Assembly (NCBI RefSeq): GCF_003501885.1
Contig: NZ_QWFA01000045.1
Span: forward strand, 1 to 36,116
DNA from: Streptomyces globisporus
GTDB taxonomy: Bacteria; Actinomycetota; Actinomycetes; Streptomycetales; Streptomycetaceae
Direction of reading: 5' to 3'
Length of the DNA: 36,116 nucleotides
Below are positions 24,532 through 32,463 of the stretch, piece by piece. A program made the translations under genes and the position numbers. The stretch's first letter is position 1; every line of letters begins with the position of its first letter. The notes beneath the pieces were generated by a model that worked only from the letters and a program-made list of their open reading frames with translations, was not told where the DNA came from and did no database searches.

Positions 24532-26034
24532 TCAGGCGGTACGCCGTCGGCGCACCGCCCCCACCACCACGTCGACCACCAGGAACCCGGCCAGGGTCAC
24601 CCCCAGGACCGGCAGCGCCCAGCCCAGGGCCGCCACGGCCGGGATGCCCGGAATGAGGGCGGGCAGCGGGATCCGCCGCCACGCCCCGCGCTCGGGGGCC
24701 TTGCCGACCGGCGCGGGCCGGTCGCCCCGGGTGGGCCGCCGCTGCCACCACATGCGGTAACCCCAGACGATCACCGCGGTCAGACCGAGGGCGATGAGCG
24801 CCAGCACGATCTGGTTGACGACCCCGAACAGCACCCCCATGTGGCCCTGCACGCCCAGTTTGCTGAGCTGGTTGAGGGCCGGGTGGTCGGCCCAGCGGGT
24901 GCGCGAGGTGATCTCGCCGCTCGTCGTGTCCACGGCGACCCGGTCGTAGTGCACCGGCCAGGTGTTGTCGGTCTGCGCCACGACCCACGCGCTCGCCGCG
25001 TCCGCCGGGGGCGTCACCTCCACGATCCCGCCGAGGCCCGCACCCCGGGCCGCCGCGAGAGCCGCGTCGAAGTCCGCCGGATCGGCGTCGGTGGTCGCCC
25101 CGCCGGAACCGCCGTGCCCGGCGTGCTCGGAGTGGTCCTCGGCGGGAGCGTCGGCGCCCGGCAGCGCCGTGTCCAGGGCCGGGGCGTTGCCGTTCGCCGC
25201 GTCCAGCAGCCGCCCGAACCGCTCGCCGCCGTAGTTCGACCAGGTGAGGCCCGTGGCGCTCAGGAACAGCAGCCCCAGCGCCAGCCACACCCCGGTGGTC
25301 GCGTGCCAGCCGCGGGTTCGCCGTACCCCCTTGGCCGTACGGTCCGGAAGCAGCACACCCCGGGCCGACTTGGCGCGCAGGCCGCGGGCGCGCCCGAGCC
25401 ACAGCACCAGGCCGCCCACGACGGCCACCCACAGCCAGCTCGCGGCGACCTCGGAGTAGAGGCGGCCCGTCTCGCCGAGGTGGAGATTGCGGTGCAGGTC
25501 GTCGAGCCAGGTGGTGAGCGGCGTCGACCCGAACCAGGTCGTCAGCTCGCCCCGCACCTCGGCGGTGTACGGGTCGACGAACACCGTGCGCTGGTTCTCG
25601 CCCAGCTCCGGCACCGCGAGCACCACCCGGGTGGTGTCCTCGGGACCCGGCGGAGTGATCACCGACGCCAGGGTGCCCTCGGGGTACGCGGCCCGCGCGG
25701 CGGCGATCTGTTCGGCCAGCGGGCGCACCTCGTCCCCGACCCGGTCGACCTGGAGCTGGTCGCCGTATACGAGCCGGTCGAGCTGGGGCGTCAGCGTGTA
25801 GGCCAGCCCGGTCAGCGCGGCCACCAGCAGGAAGGGGGCGACGAGCACCCCGGCGTAGAAGTGCAGCCGGACCAGGAGATGCCGCACCTCCGCCCAGGAG
25901 CGGGCCGGGCGCGGCCGGCCGGACGAGGCTTTCGCGGCGCCGTCCGGTCTTCCGGCGGCCGGATCCTGGGCCTTCCCCTCCTGTTCGCTCTGCTCTTGCT
26001 CGTTCTGCGGTATTTCTTCGGTTCTGTGGGACAT
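24532..26034 (-). CDS. PepSY-associated TM-helix protein
   Basis: This 500-residue membrane protein of the PepSY_TM family has a polar Glu/Gln-rich N-tail, TM1 about 59-80 (LHFYAGVLVAPFLLVAALTG), a PepSY-type extracytoplasmic region with VDPYTAEVRGELTTW, the conserved WLDDLHRNLHLG (His181, His185), then TMs at about 198-216 and 246-264. A second PepSY region contains an EDHSEHAGHGG histidine cluster (about 299-309), and three C-terminal helices end the protein. Family members are linked to iron-chelate reduction and metal or heme handling. The ATG at 26034 has GAGGAG at proper spacing. It follows the His/Met-rich membrane gene by 109 bases on the same strand, which suggests a metal-related pair; the metal is not identifiable. 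Confidence 0.88.
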   Translation of the reverse strand: MSHRTEEIPQNEQEQSEQEGKAQDPAAGRPDGAAKASSGRPRPARSWAEVRHLLVRLHFYAGVLVAPFLLVAALTGLAYTLTPQLDRLVYGDQLQVDRVGDEVRPLAEQIAAARAAYPEGTLASVITPPGPEDTTRVVLAVPELGENQRTVFVDPYTAEVRGELTTWFGSTPLTTWLDDLHRNLHLGETGRLYSEVAASWLWVAVVGGLVLWLGRARGLRAKSARGVLLPDRTAKGVRRTRGWHATTGVWLALGLLFLSATGLTWSNYGGERFGRLLDAANGNAPALDTALPGADAPAEDHSEHAGHGGSGGATTDADPADFDAALAAARGAGLGGIVEVTPPADAASAWVVAQTDNTWPVHYDRVAVDTTSGEITSRTRWADHPALNQLSKLGVQGHMGVLFGVVNQIVLALIALGLTAVIVWGYRMWWQRRPTRGDRPAPVGKAPERGAWRRIPLPALIPGIPAVAALGWALPVLGVTLAGFLVVDVVVGAVRRRRTA

Positions 26035-26143
26035 GGATGCTCCTCGGAGGGCAGTCGGTGACGGACGCGCGCCCGACGGCTCCCGCACGCATGCCTCCTG
26101 GACGCCGGAGCGGTTCCGGCGTCGGGGCAGGTGAGGGGAGAGA

Positions 26144-26755
26144 TCAGGCCGAGGCCGCCACGGGCGGCCCGCGCCGGGACCGGGCCCGGGCGAGGAGCGC
26201 CCCGAACCGGATCCGCACCACCACCGGCGGCACCGGGCGCGACCGGGGCGGGCAGGGGAGCGACGGAGCCGACCGGAGGACGACGCGTGGGGCGAGCAGC
26301 GCCCCGAGGCGTCGCAGCACCCGTTCTCCGTACAGCACGCAGAGGGCCGACCCGAGCGTGGCCGCCGCGTGGGCCAGGGTCATCCCGGCGTCCATGGCAT
26401 GCGCGGCGCCGGGGCCCCCGGACGCCCCGGTCATGTGGTGCGGGGTCCCGTGTCCGTGCCCGGCATGCATCCCGGGATGCATGCCTCTGCCGGGGGCCGG
26501 GAGAAAGTGGAACGCGTGGTGCAGGGCGAACTGGGTCGCCCCGAGCACCAGGACCACGACGTCGAAGCGCCGCTTCCGGCCGCCGAACAGCAGGGCGCCC
26601 TGCACGGTCAGGGCGAGGAACAGGAGCGCGACCACCCCCGCGCCGGGCAGACGTCCGCCCGCCGCGACATGGCTCGCGGCACCGAGGGCCAGGCACGCCG
26701 AGCCGCAGAGCAGGCCCCTGGCCGCTCGCCTCGGCAGGCCGCCCGGTGCACGCAT
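26144..26755 (-). CDS. His/Met-rich small membrane protein, unknown function
   Basis: This 203-residue protein has about four hydrophobic helices. Residues 79-129 are crowded with histidine and methionine (HH at 79-80, H83, M92, H93, M96, H97, H100, H102, HHM 106-108, H119, M121, M125, H129), a pattern common in copper or other soft-metal binding proteins. The C-terminus is Arg/Pro-rich. The ATG at 26755 begins the protein-like frame; a GTG two codons upstream and an ATG at 26833 are alternatives, and none has a strong ribosome binding site. It precedes the PepSY gene on the same strand. I do not recognise a named family. Confidence 0.7.
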   Translation of the reverse strand: MRAPGGLPRRAARGLLCGSACLALGAASHVAAGGRLPGAGVVALLFLALTVQGALLFGGRKRRFDVVVLVLGATQFALHHAFHFLPAPGRGMHPGMHAGHGHGTPHHMTGASGGPGAAHAMDAGMTLAHAAATLGSALCVLYGERVLRRLGALLAPRVVLRSAPSLPCPPRSRPVPPVVVRIRFGALLARARSRRGPPVAASA

Positions 26756-26967
26756 GGACACAAGGTGGCCAGCCGCCTCGGGAGGCTCGGCGGGGGGTGC
26801 GGCGTGCGGTTGGGTACCGCGGTCTCTTCCCATGGGGCAGTAGTCGGCCGGATGGCCGGAAAAGTTCCCGCGCCTGTGCGGAATCGGAAAGGAAGCCGCT
26901 ACCGACGCACGTACCGGCGCTCCCCGCCTCGCGTGGGACCGGGGGTCTCGGCTTCGCGCCGGAGGGC

Positions 26968-27567
26968 TCACCCCCCGCGCTTCTCCCCGGCGGCCACCGC
27001 GGCCCGCTCCAGCCGCTCCCGGTGGCCCGCCCAGTACGCCGCGTCGCCCGGCGGGATGCTGGTGTTGCCCTGGTTCATCCCGACGGCCCCGTCGATGAGT
27101 TCGCGCAGGATGTCCGCGTGCCCGGCGTGCCGGTGCGTATCGCCGGTCACGCGGACGACGGCGTGGAGCAGCGTCACGTCGTCGCGGCCGGCCGGCCACC
27201 ACGGCACCCGGCCGACCGTGTCCAGCTCCAGCGCGTCGAGTGTCGCGTCCGCGTGCGCCCACGCCCGCCGGTAGAGGCCCACGATCTGCTCGCGCGACTC
27301 CTCGGCGGTGGCCCACATGTCCGCGTTGGCCTCGGCGCCCTCCGCGACCCAGGGCAGCGCCTCACCGGAGGGCCGTCCGAAGGTGTCGCCCAGATAGCCG
27401 AGTTCGACGCTCGCCACATGCTTGACCAGGCCCAGCAGATTGGTGCCGGTGGGGGTGAGCGGGCGGCGGATGTCGTACTCCGGGAGCCCGTCGAGCTTCC
27501 AGAGCAGGGCGTCACGGGCGTGCTGCAGGTAGGAGCGGAGGATGTCCTTGGGGGCTGATGCGTTCAT
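26968..27567 (-). CDS. DinB-family protein (DUF664), putative metal-dependent thiol transferase
   Basis: This 199-residue four-helix-bundle protein of the DinB/YfiT superfamily has the pattern LLGLVKHVASVELGYLG (first metal His) and the late DTHRHAGHADILRELIDG motif (His pair) that together build the divalent-metal site. In actinobacteria DUF664 members are thought to act in mycothiol-dependent reactions; the substrate here is unknown. The ATG at 27567 is favoured because homologues start close to the first helix; a GTG/ATG further upstream (to 27603) is possible. No good ribosome binding site was seen. It is upstream of, and co-oriented with, the His/Met-rich gene but separated by 212 bases. 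Confidence 0.86.
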   Translation of the reverse strand: MNASAPKDILRSYLQHARDALLWKLDGLPEYDIRRPLTPTGTNLLGLVKHVASVELGYLGDTFGRPSGEALPWVAEGAEANADMWATAEESREQIVGLYRRAWAHADATLDALELDTVGRVPWWPAGRDDVTLLHAVVRVTGDTHRHAGHADILRELIDGAVGMNQGNTSIPPGDAAYWAGHRERLERAAVAAGEKRGG

Positions 27568-27850
27568 GGGTCCCAGCATGTCCGGCGCCCCGACCGGGGT
27601 CACCGGGATTTCTCGGGCCGGGATCTCCGGGGCGGCACGCTGTGGCGTCGCCCACAGCGGGCCCGGGCCCCCGACTGCGGCCCGGCCGATTTTTCCGTGC
27701 CGTCACGGGGGAGCGGTACGCCCTCGGGCGCTCGTGCCGCGTCGGGCCGTGACCGGGATCTCGTTCTGTCCGGGCCGGGGCGCTGGCACGCTGGTCGGGT
27801 CACCAGGGGGGCGGGGCCCCTGCCGCAGCCGTACGAAGAGCGAGACGCCC

Positions 27851-28003
27851 ATGACCGCGACCAGCGCCGCAGCACACGCCCACCACGCCCGCCGGGCCCG
27901 TACCGGTGGCCCCGAGGACGGCTCGAAGCTGATGGAGCACATCGCCGGCTGGGCCTTCGTCGTCGTCCTCGCGATGCTCGTCACCCAGCTCGGCCTGCTC
28001 TAG
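27851..28003 (+). CDS. Small membrane protein (50 aa)
   Basis: The N-terminal half is polar with a His/Ala/Arg-rich stretch (AAAHAHHARRAR). The C-terminal half is one hydrophobic helix (about residues 31-49, WAFVVVLAMLVTQLGLL) ending at the C-terminus, so it is probably tail-anchored. The ATG at 27851 is preceded by GAAGAGCGAG, a passable site. The stop is 27 bases before a strong bidirectional terminator, which marks it as an independently transcribed unit. No family is recognised. It is supported mainly by codon bias, hydrophobic pattern and the terminator. Confidence 0.55.
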   Translation: MTATSAAAHAHHARRARTGGPEDGSKLMEHIAGWAFVVVLAMLVTQLGLL

Positions 28004-28030
28004 GGCTTGTTGTCGAACTGCGGCCGGAAA

Positions 28031-28069
28031 CGGCTGTGGGGGGTGGCGAACCGCCACCCCCCACAGCCG
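28031..28069. terminator. Strong bidirectional terminator
   Basis: A perfect 18-bp stem (28031-28048 with 28052-28069) with a 3-base AAC loop lies between the small membrane gene and the convergent chitinase. Long G/C run, no clear T-tail. Confidence 0.8.
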
Positions 28070-28078
28070 CGCCGCAGA

Positions 28079-29359
28079 CTAGCCGATCGCCTTGATCAGC
28101 TCGCCGTTCGTCGTGTCACCGCTCAGCTCCCAGAAGAACGTGCCGCCGAGGCCCTGCTCGTTCTTGTAGGTCATCTTGGTGCCGATGGTCTCCGGGGTGT
28201 CGTAGCTCCACCAGTTGTTCCCGCAGTGCGCGTACGCCGTGCCCGCGACCTTGCCCGTGGCCGGGCAGCTGTCCTTGAGGACCTTGTAGTCCTCGATGCC
28301 CGCCTCGTACGTGCCCGGCGCGGCGCCCGTCGCGCTGCCGCCCGGCTCGGACTGGGTGACGCCGGTCCAGCCGCGGCCGTAGAAGCCGATGCCCAGCAGC
28401 AGCTTCTCCGACGGGATGCCCAGCCCCTTCAGCTTGGAGATCGCGGCGTCCGAGTTGAAGCCCTCCGACGGGATGCCCGGGTAGGAGGTCAGCGGGGAGT
28501 GCGGGGCCGTCGGGCCCTGCGCCGCGAACGCGCCGAAGAAGTCGTACGTCATCGGCAGGTACCAGTCGAGGTGGGTCGCCGCCCCCGCGTAGTCCACCGC
28601 GTCGATCTTGCCGCCGTCGGAGCCGTCCGCCGTGATCGCCGAGGTGATCAGGTTGTTGTTCCCGAAGGCCTTGCGCAGTTCGCCCAGCAGGTTGCCGTAC
28701 GCGTCGCGGCCGCTGGTGTCACAGGTGAGCCCGCAGGCGTTGGGGTATTCCCAGTCGATGTCGATGCCGTCGAAGACATCGGCCCAGCGGGGGTCCTCCA
28801 CCAGGTCGTAGCAGGACTTCGCGAACGCGGCCGGGTTCTGCGCGGCCTCACCGAAGCCGCCGGACCAGCTCCATCCGCCGAAGGACCACAGGACCTTGAG
28901 GTCGGGGTGGAGCTTCTTCAGCTTGCGCAACTGGTTGAAGTTGCCCCGCAGTTCCTGGTCCCAGGTGTCGGCGACCCCGTCGACCGACTCCTCGGCGGTG
29001 TAGGCCTTCTCGTAGTCGGCGTAGGAGTCGCCGATCCGGCACTTGCCGCCGGTCACGTTGCCGAAGGCGTAGTTGATGTGGGTCAGCTTGTCCGCGGAAC
29101 CCGACGTCTCGATGTTCTTGACGTGGTAATTGCGGTCGTACGTACCCCAGTTGGTGAAGTATCCGATCACCTTGTCGCCCGCGGCGGCCGTGGGGGCGGC
29201 TTCCTTCGCGGCGGCGGCGGCGGCGTCGGACCGGGCGGTGGGGGTCGCGCCGGCCGGGGACGTGCCCGCGACGCCGAGCAGGGTGGCGCCGAGCGCCGCC
29301 GTACAGGCGGCCGCGGCGAGCACCCGGAGCCGGGCGCGGGGACGGTGCAGCTTGAGCAT
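28079..29359 (-). CDS. chiD: Secreted single-domain GH18 chitinase (ChiD-like)
   Basis: This 426-residue exported chitinase has a Sec signal (about 1-38, ending in AGA/ATA), a short Ala-rich linker, then one GH18 barrel. The catalytic block DGIDIDWEYP is complete: Asp197, Asp200, Asp202, Glu204. SFGGWSWSGGFG, MTYDFFGAFA and GTFFWELSGDT complete the fold. It has no chitin-binding module, unlike the first chitinase, so it probably acts on soluble or accessible chains. The ATG at 29359 has GAGGAG upstream. The promoter at 29459-29500 copies the architecture of the other chitinase promoter. The chiD name rests on remembered order (beside an acyl-CoA dehydrogenase) and domain structure. Confidence 0.94.
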   Translation of the reverse strand: MLKLHRPRARLRVLAAAACTAALGATLLGVAGTSPAGATPTARSDAAAAAAKEAAPTAAAGDKVIGYFTNWGTYDRNYHVKNIETSGSADKLTHINYAFGNVTGGKCRIGDSYADYEKAYTAEESVDGVADTWDQELRGNFNQLRKLKKLHPDLKVLWSFGGWSWSGGFGEAAQNPAAFAKSCYDLVEDPRWADVFDGIDIDWEYPNACGLTCDTSGRDAYGNLLGELRKAFGNNNLITSAITADGSDGGKIDAVDYAGAATHLDWYLPMTYDFFGAFAAQGPTAPHSPLTSYPGIPSEGFNSDAAISKLKGLGIPSEKLLLGIGFYGRGWTGVTQSEPGGSATGAAPGTYEAGIEDYKVLKDSCPATGKVAGTAYAHCGNNWWSYDTPETIGTKMTYKNEQGLGGTFFWELSGDTTNGELIKAIG

Positions 29360-29458
29360 CGTGGCTCCTCGTGGGGGAGGGCTGGTGCGTGGGGGGTGCT
29401 GGCCGAACTCCGGGCAGGTGCGCCCGGCTTGACATGAACGCGATTGGCGTTGGGGGGA

Positions 29459-29500
29459 ACCGTAGAAGGACTAGACCAGTTGGGTCAATGGTTCGGACCA
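29459..29500 (-). promoter_or_regulatory. Chitinase promoter with two operator repeats, second copy of the architecture
   Basis: Minus strand: TGGTCCGAACCA (29489-29500), -35 TTGACC (29483-29488), ACTGGTCTAGTCC (29468-29480), then -10 TACGGT (29459-29464) after 18 bases. The inner repeat is identical to that at 10019-10031. This indicates shared control of both chitinases. Confidence 0.82.
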
Positions 29501-29552
29501 ATTCACTGATCGTTTCCGCCCTCTTCACGCCTCCGACCTGCCCTTTGCCCCC

Positions 29553-29581
29553 GTGACGGAAGGCGTCCGATCGGGCATACT
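29553..29581 (+). promoter_or_regulatory. Possible promoter of the acyl-CoA dehydrogenase gene
   Basis: GTGACG (29553-29558), 17-base spacer, CATACT (29576-29581), with a leader of about 155 bases before the ATG. The boxes are modest matches, so this is tentative. The rest of 29582-29744 shows no gene. Confidence 0.3.
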
Positions 29582-29744
29582 CGACCCGCCACAGCGGATG
29601 ACCGCGCCACCCGTGACCCGGGAGGGCAGGATCGGCTGCGCAGTCTGTCTTTCCCGGGATCACCTCCGGGAGATCACCCGGCGGCGCCTCTCCCACCCCG
29701 AGCGCGCGACCGCCGCAACGCCCGACAGGGAGGAGAGCGCCGTC

Positions 29745-30917
29745 ATGTCCGACCGTGCCCCGCAGCCGGTGGAACGCCGTCTGCCCACCGAGGAGTCCCG
29801 GCAGCTCATCGCGCTCGTCCGCGACATCGTGTCCAAGGAGATCGCTCCCCGGGCGGCCGAGGAGGAGGAAGCGGGCGTCTTCCCCCGAGAGGTCTTCACC
29901 CTCCTGTCCGAGTCCGGGCTCCTCGGGCTCCCGTACGGCTCCGACCACAGCGGCGGTGACCAGCCCTACGAGGTCTACCTCCAGGTCCTGGAGGAACTGG
30001 CCGCCGCCCGGCTCACCGTGGGACTCGGCGTCAGCGTCCACTCCCTCGCCTGCCACGCACTCGCCGGATACGGCACCGACGAGCAGCGGGCCGCACACCT
30101 CCCGGCGATGCTCTCCGGCGGTCTGCTGGGCGCCTACTGCCTCTCCGAGCCCGCCTCCGGCTCCGACGCGGCCTCTCTCCGCACCAAGGCCGTGCGGGAC
30201 GGGGACGAATGGGTCATCACCGGGACCAAGGCGTGGATCACCCACGGCGGGGTGGCGGACTTCTGCACGGTGCTGGCCAGGACCGGCGTCGAGGGCGCCC
30301 GCGGCATCACGGCCTTCCTCGTCCCCGGCGACGCCGAGGGGCTGAACGCCGCCCTCCCCGAGAAGAAGATGGGCATGAAGGGCTCGCCCACCGCCCAGCT
30401 CCACTTCGACGGCGTACGGGTCGGCGACGACCGGCGCATCGGCGAGGAGGGCCAGGGCTTCGCCATCGCCCTGTCCGCCCTCGACTCCGGGCGGCTCGGC
30501 ATCGCCGCGTGTGCCATCGGGGTCGCCCAGGCCGCCCTGGACGAGGCCGTCCGCTACGCCACCGACCGGCGCCAGTTCGGCCGCCCCGTCGCGGACTTCC
30601 AGGGGCTGCGGTTCATGCTCGCCGACATGGCCACCCAGATCGAGGCCGGCCGGGCGCTGTATCTGGAGGCGGCCCGGCTGCGGGACGCGGGCGAGCCGTT
30701 CTCCCGGCAGGCCGCCATGGCGAAGCTGTTCTGCACGGACGCGGCCATGCGGGTGACCACGGACGCCGTTCAGGTGCTCGGCGGATACGGCTACACGCTC
30801 GACTTCCCGGTCGAACGGCTGATGCGCGAGGCGAAGGTGCTCCAGATCGTGGAGGGCACCAACCAGATTCAGCGCATGGTCATCGCGCGCCACCTCGCGG
30901 GTCCCGAGACGCGCTGA
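29745..30917 (+). CDS. Acyl-CoA dehydrogenase
   Basis: This 390-residue FAD enzyme introduces the alpha-beta double bond into acyl-CoA. The N-terminal helical domain is followed by the flavin-binding beta domain (GAYCLSEPASGSDAASL, WVITGTKAWITHGG). The C-terminal helical domain has ATDRRQFGRPVADFQ and VQVLGGYGYTLDFPVERLMREAKVLQIVEGT with catalytic Glu370 in EGT. That position is typical of short-, medium- and branched-chain enzymes; chain preference cannot be deduced. The ATG at 29745 follows GGGAGGAG by nine bases. The gene is divergent from chiD; no functional tie to chitin is apparent. Its last 38 bases overlap a small minus-strand ORF. Confidence 0.95.
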   Translation: MSDRAPQPVERRLPTEESRQLIALVRDIVSKEIAPRAAEEEEAGVFPREVFTLLSESGLLGLPYGSDHSGGDQPYEVYLQVLEELAAARLTVGLGVSVHSLACHALAGYGTDEQRAAHLPAMLSGGLLGAYCLSEPASGSDAASLRTKAVRDGDEWVITGTKAWITHGGVADFCTVLARTGVEGARGITAFLVPGDAEGLNAALPEKKMGMKGSPTAQLHFDGVRVGDDRRIGEEGQGFAIALSALDSGRLGIAACAIGVAQAALDEAVRYATDRRQFGRPVADFQGLRFMLADMATQIEAGRALYLEAARLRDAGEPFSRQAAMAKLFCTDAAMRVTTDAVQVLGGYGYTLDFPVERLMREAKVLQIVEGTNQIQRMVIARHLAGPETR

Positions 30918-31185
30918 ACCGCAGCGGCCCCTCCGACCATGCGGGCAGCGCCGCGGCCTGGGTCCACTCCGGGTCGCGGCGCCCCGGCACGGTTCTGCCG
31001 GCGCTCTCCCACTGTCTGAGCAGCGCGCTGTAGATCGGTGGATCCACGGGGGCGCCCATGGGCGAGTTTCCCGTGGAGCGGGGCAGCGGCTGAGCGGGTG
31101 TTCCCGGCTGCGGAACCGATTCTTCGGGGGCGGGTGCGGCGAGCCGGCGGCGACCCGAACCGACTGGTGAATGCAGCGTGGTCAT
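30880..31185 (-). CDS. Small hypothetical protein with DPxxYxxLLRQWESAGRTVPG motif
   Basis: The 101-codon frame has a disordered Pro/Arg-rich beginning and a compact, protein-like core (about residues 47-80): DPPIYSALLRQWESAGRTVPG, then RRDPEWTQ. I remember this pattern from small uncharacterised Streptomyces proteins (…Y..L...W...GRTVPG..D.EW...). Neither the ATG at 31185 nor the internal ATG at 31059 (MGAPVDPP) has a convincing ribosome binding site, so the length is uncertain. The tail overlaps the acyl-CoA dehydrogenase gene by 38 bases on the opposite strand. Function unknown. Confidence 0.45.
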   Translation of the reverse strand: MTTLHSPVGSGRRRLAAPAPEESVPQPGTPAQPLPRSTGNSPMGAPVDPPIYSALLRQWESAGRTVPGRRDPEWTQAAALPAWSEGPLRFSASRDPRGGAR

Positions 31186-31346
31186 ACGGGGCCAACGCCG
31201 CGGGGCGGGCCGGGGTCACTGTCCCGCCGATTCGAGCGCTCGTTCGCGGGGGCCCACGTACCGGGCCGACGGGCGGGGAGCGGGAGAGCCGCAGGCACCA
31301 CGGCGGCGGGCCGTCGTGGTGCTGGGCAGGGCGTACGGGGTGCGGG

Positions 31347-31742
31347 TCAGGCGGCCTCGCGCCGCATCCGCGGCACGCGCAGCGGGCGGGAGCCGGGGCC
31401 TCCGGCGTGCGAGAAGGGCTGCATCCGCCAGTCGAGGCCCTGGGGCAGCGTCAGCAGCAGCCCGGCCTCCTGCTCCTGGAGCTCCAGCGTCTCGTCGGCG
31501 GGCCGGGCCTCGCTCGCGCCGCGGCCGGTCCCGGCGCAGACGGTGAGCACGAAGGGGTTCCACGGCGTGGGGCACCGGGCGTGCTCCGGCAGGACGTCCT
31601 CGTCGGCCAGCAGCGCGATGGGCTGGGCGCAGTCCGGGCAGATCACCCGGACCATCTCGAACATGTCGTACGCGTCGAAGCCGTCGTCGTCCGGATCGAC
31701 AGGCTCCGGTTCGCTGCGTTCGGTGAGTTTCAGGCTCTGCAT
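31347..31742 (-). CDS. Hypothetical zinc-ribbon-like protein (131 aa)
   Basis: This soluble protein has an acidic N-terminal stretch (EPEPVDPDDDGFDAYDMFEM), a possible zinc site (ICPDCAQPI ... EHARCPTPWNPFVLTVC) and a hydrophobic LLLTLPQGLDWRM strand, ending in an Arg-rich tail. The ATG at 31742 is preceded by GAGGGGGG with suitable spacing, which fixes the start over the longer open frame. It is divergent from the Lrp/AsnC regulator (202-base intergenic region), so it may be its target. The family is not recognised. Confidence 0.72.
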   Translation of the reverse strand: MQSLKLTERSEPEPVDPDDDGFDAYDMFEMVRVICPDCAQPIALLADEDVLPEHARCPTPWNPFVLTVCAGTGRGASEARPADETLELQEQEAGLLLTLPQGLDWRMQPFSHAGGPGSRPLRVPRMRREAA

Positions 31743-31944
31743 GGAAATTCCCCCCTCGGGTGGGCCGACAAGGCGCCACGGCCTCGACCACAGCAAGCAC
31801 TTCCCGCCGCGCGTGGCCGGTAATCGCGAGGCGGCCCGCTACCGACCCGCACACCTGTGGCGTTCGTCACATGCCGCTCGCAGGTGCCGTTCCGTGACCC
31901 GCGCGACTGTGCCGAGCGGTGCCCGGGGCCATAGGTTGATCCGC

Positions 31945-32385
31945 ATGGAGGAGCTGGACCGTCAGATCGTTGAGTTGCTCGTCAAGGACGGGCGGATGAG
32001 CTACACCGACCTGGGCAAGGCCACGGGCCTGTCCACCTCGGCGGTTCATCAGCGTGTCCGCAGGCTGGAGCAGCGCGGGGTGATCCGCGGCTATGCCGCG
32101 GTCGTCGACCCCGAGGCCGTCGGGCTGCCCCTCACCGCGTTCATCTCGGTGAAGCCGTTCGACCCGAGCGCCCCCGACGACATCGCCGAACGGCTCGCCG
32201 GGGTGCCCGAACTGGAGGCCTGCCACAGCGTCGCCGGGGACGAGAACTACATCCTCAAGGTGCGGGTGGCGACCCCGCTGGAGCTGGAGCACCTGCTCAC
32301 CCGGATCCGTACGCTCGCCGGCGTGTCCACCCGGACCACCGTCGTCCTGTCCACCCCGTACGAGGCCCGGCCCCCGCGGATCTGA
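31945..32385 (+). CDS. Lrp/AsnC-family transcriptional regulator
   Basis: This 146-residue regulator has an N-terminal helix-turn-helix (MEELDRQIVELLVKDGRMSYTDLGKATGLSTSAVHQRVRRLEQRGVI, residues 1-46) and a C-terminal RAM/AsnC ligand-binding domain (about 65-140) with VPELEACHSVAGDENYILKVRV, the typical effector region. Members form octamers and respond to amino acids. The ATG at 31945 begins exactly where the family begins; there is no strong ribosome binding site. The gene is followed by a hairpin and the amidohydrolase gene. The effector is unknown. Confidence 0.92.
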   Translation: MEELDRQIVELLVKDGRMSYTDLGKATGLSTSAVHQRVRRLEQRGVIRGYAAVVDPEAVGLPLTAFISVKPFDPSAPDDIAERLAGVPELEACHSVAGDENYILKVRVATPLELEHLLTRIRTLAGVSTRTTVVLSTPYEARPPRI

Positions 32386-32402
32386 GGCCCCGGAACCCCG
32401 GG

Positions 32403-32421
32403 CCCCGCCCTTCGGGAGGGG
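32403..32421 (+). terminator. Putative terminator after the Lrp/AsnC gene
   Basis: CCCC-G-CCC-TTC-GGG-A-GGGG forms an interrupted 7-bp stem with a TTC loop and one G-A mismatch, 18 bases past the stop. Confidence 0.45.
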
Positions 32422-32463
32422 GTCGCGGTCCGGGCGGCCGCCGCCAGGCGCGAGACTGGTCCC

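Noticed and set aside
26756..27316. N-terminal extension of the His/Met-rich protein through the DinB gene
   Set aside because: The extension is a same-strand out-of-frame reading of the DinB gene and has no membrane or family pattern.
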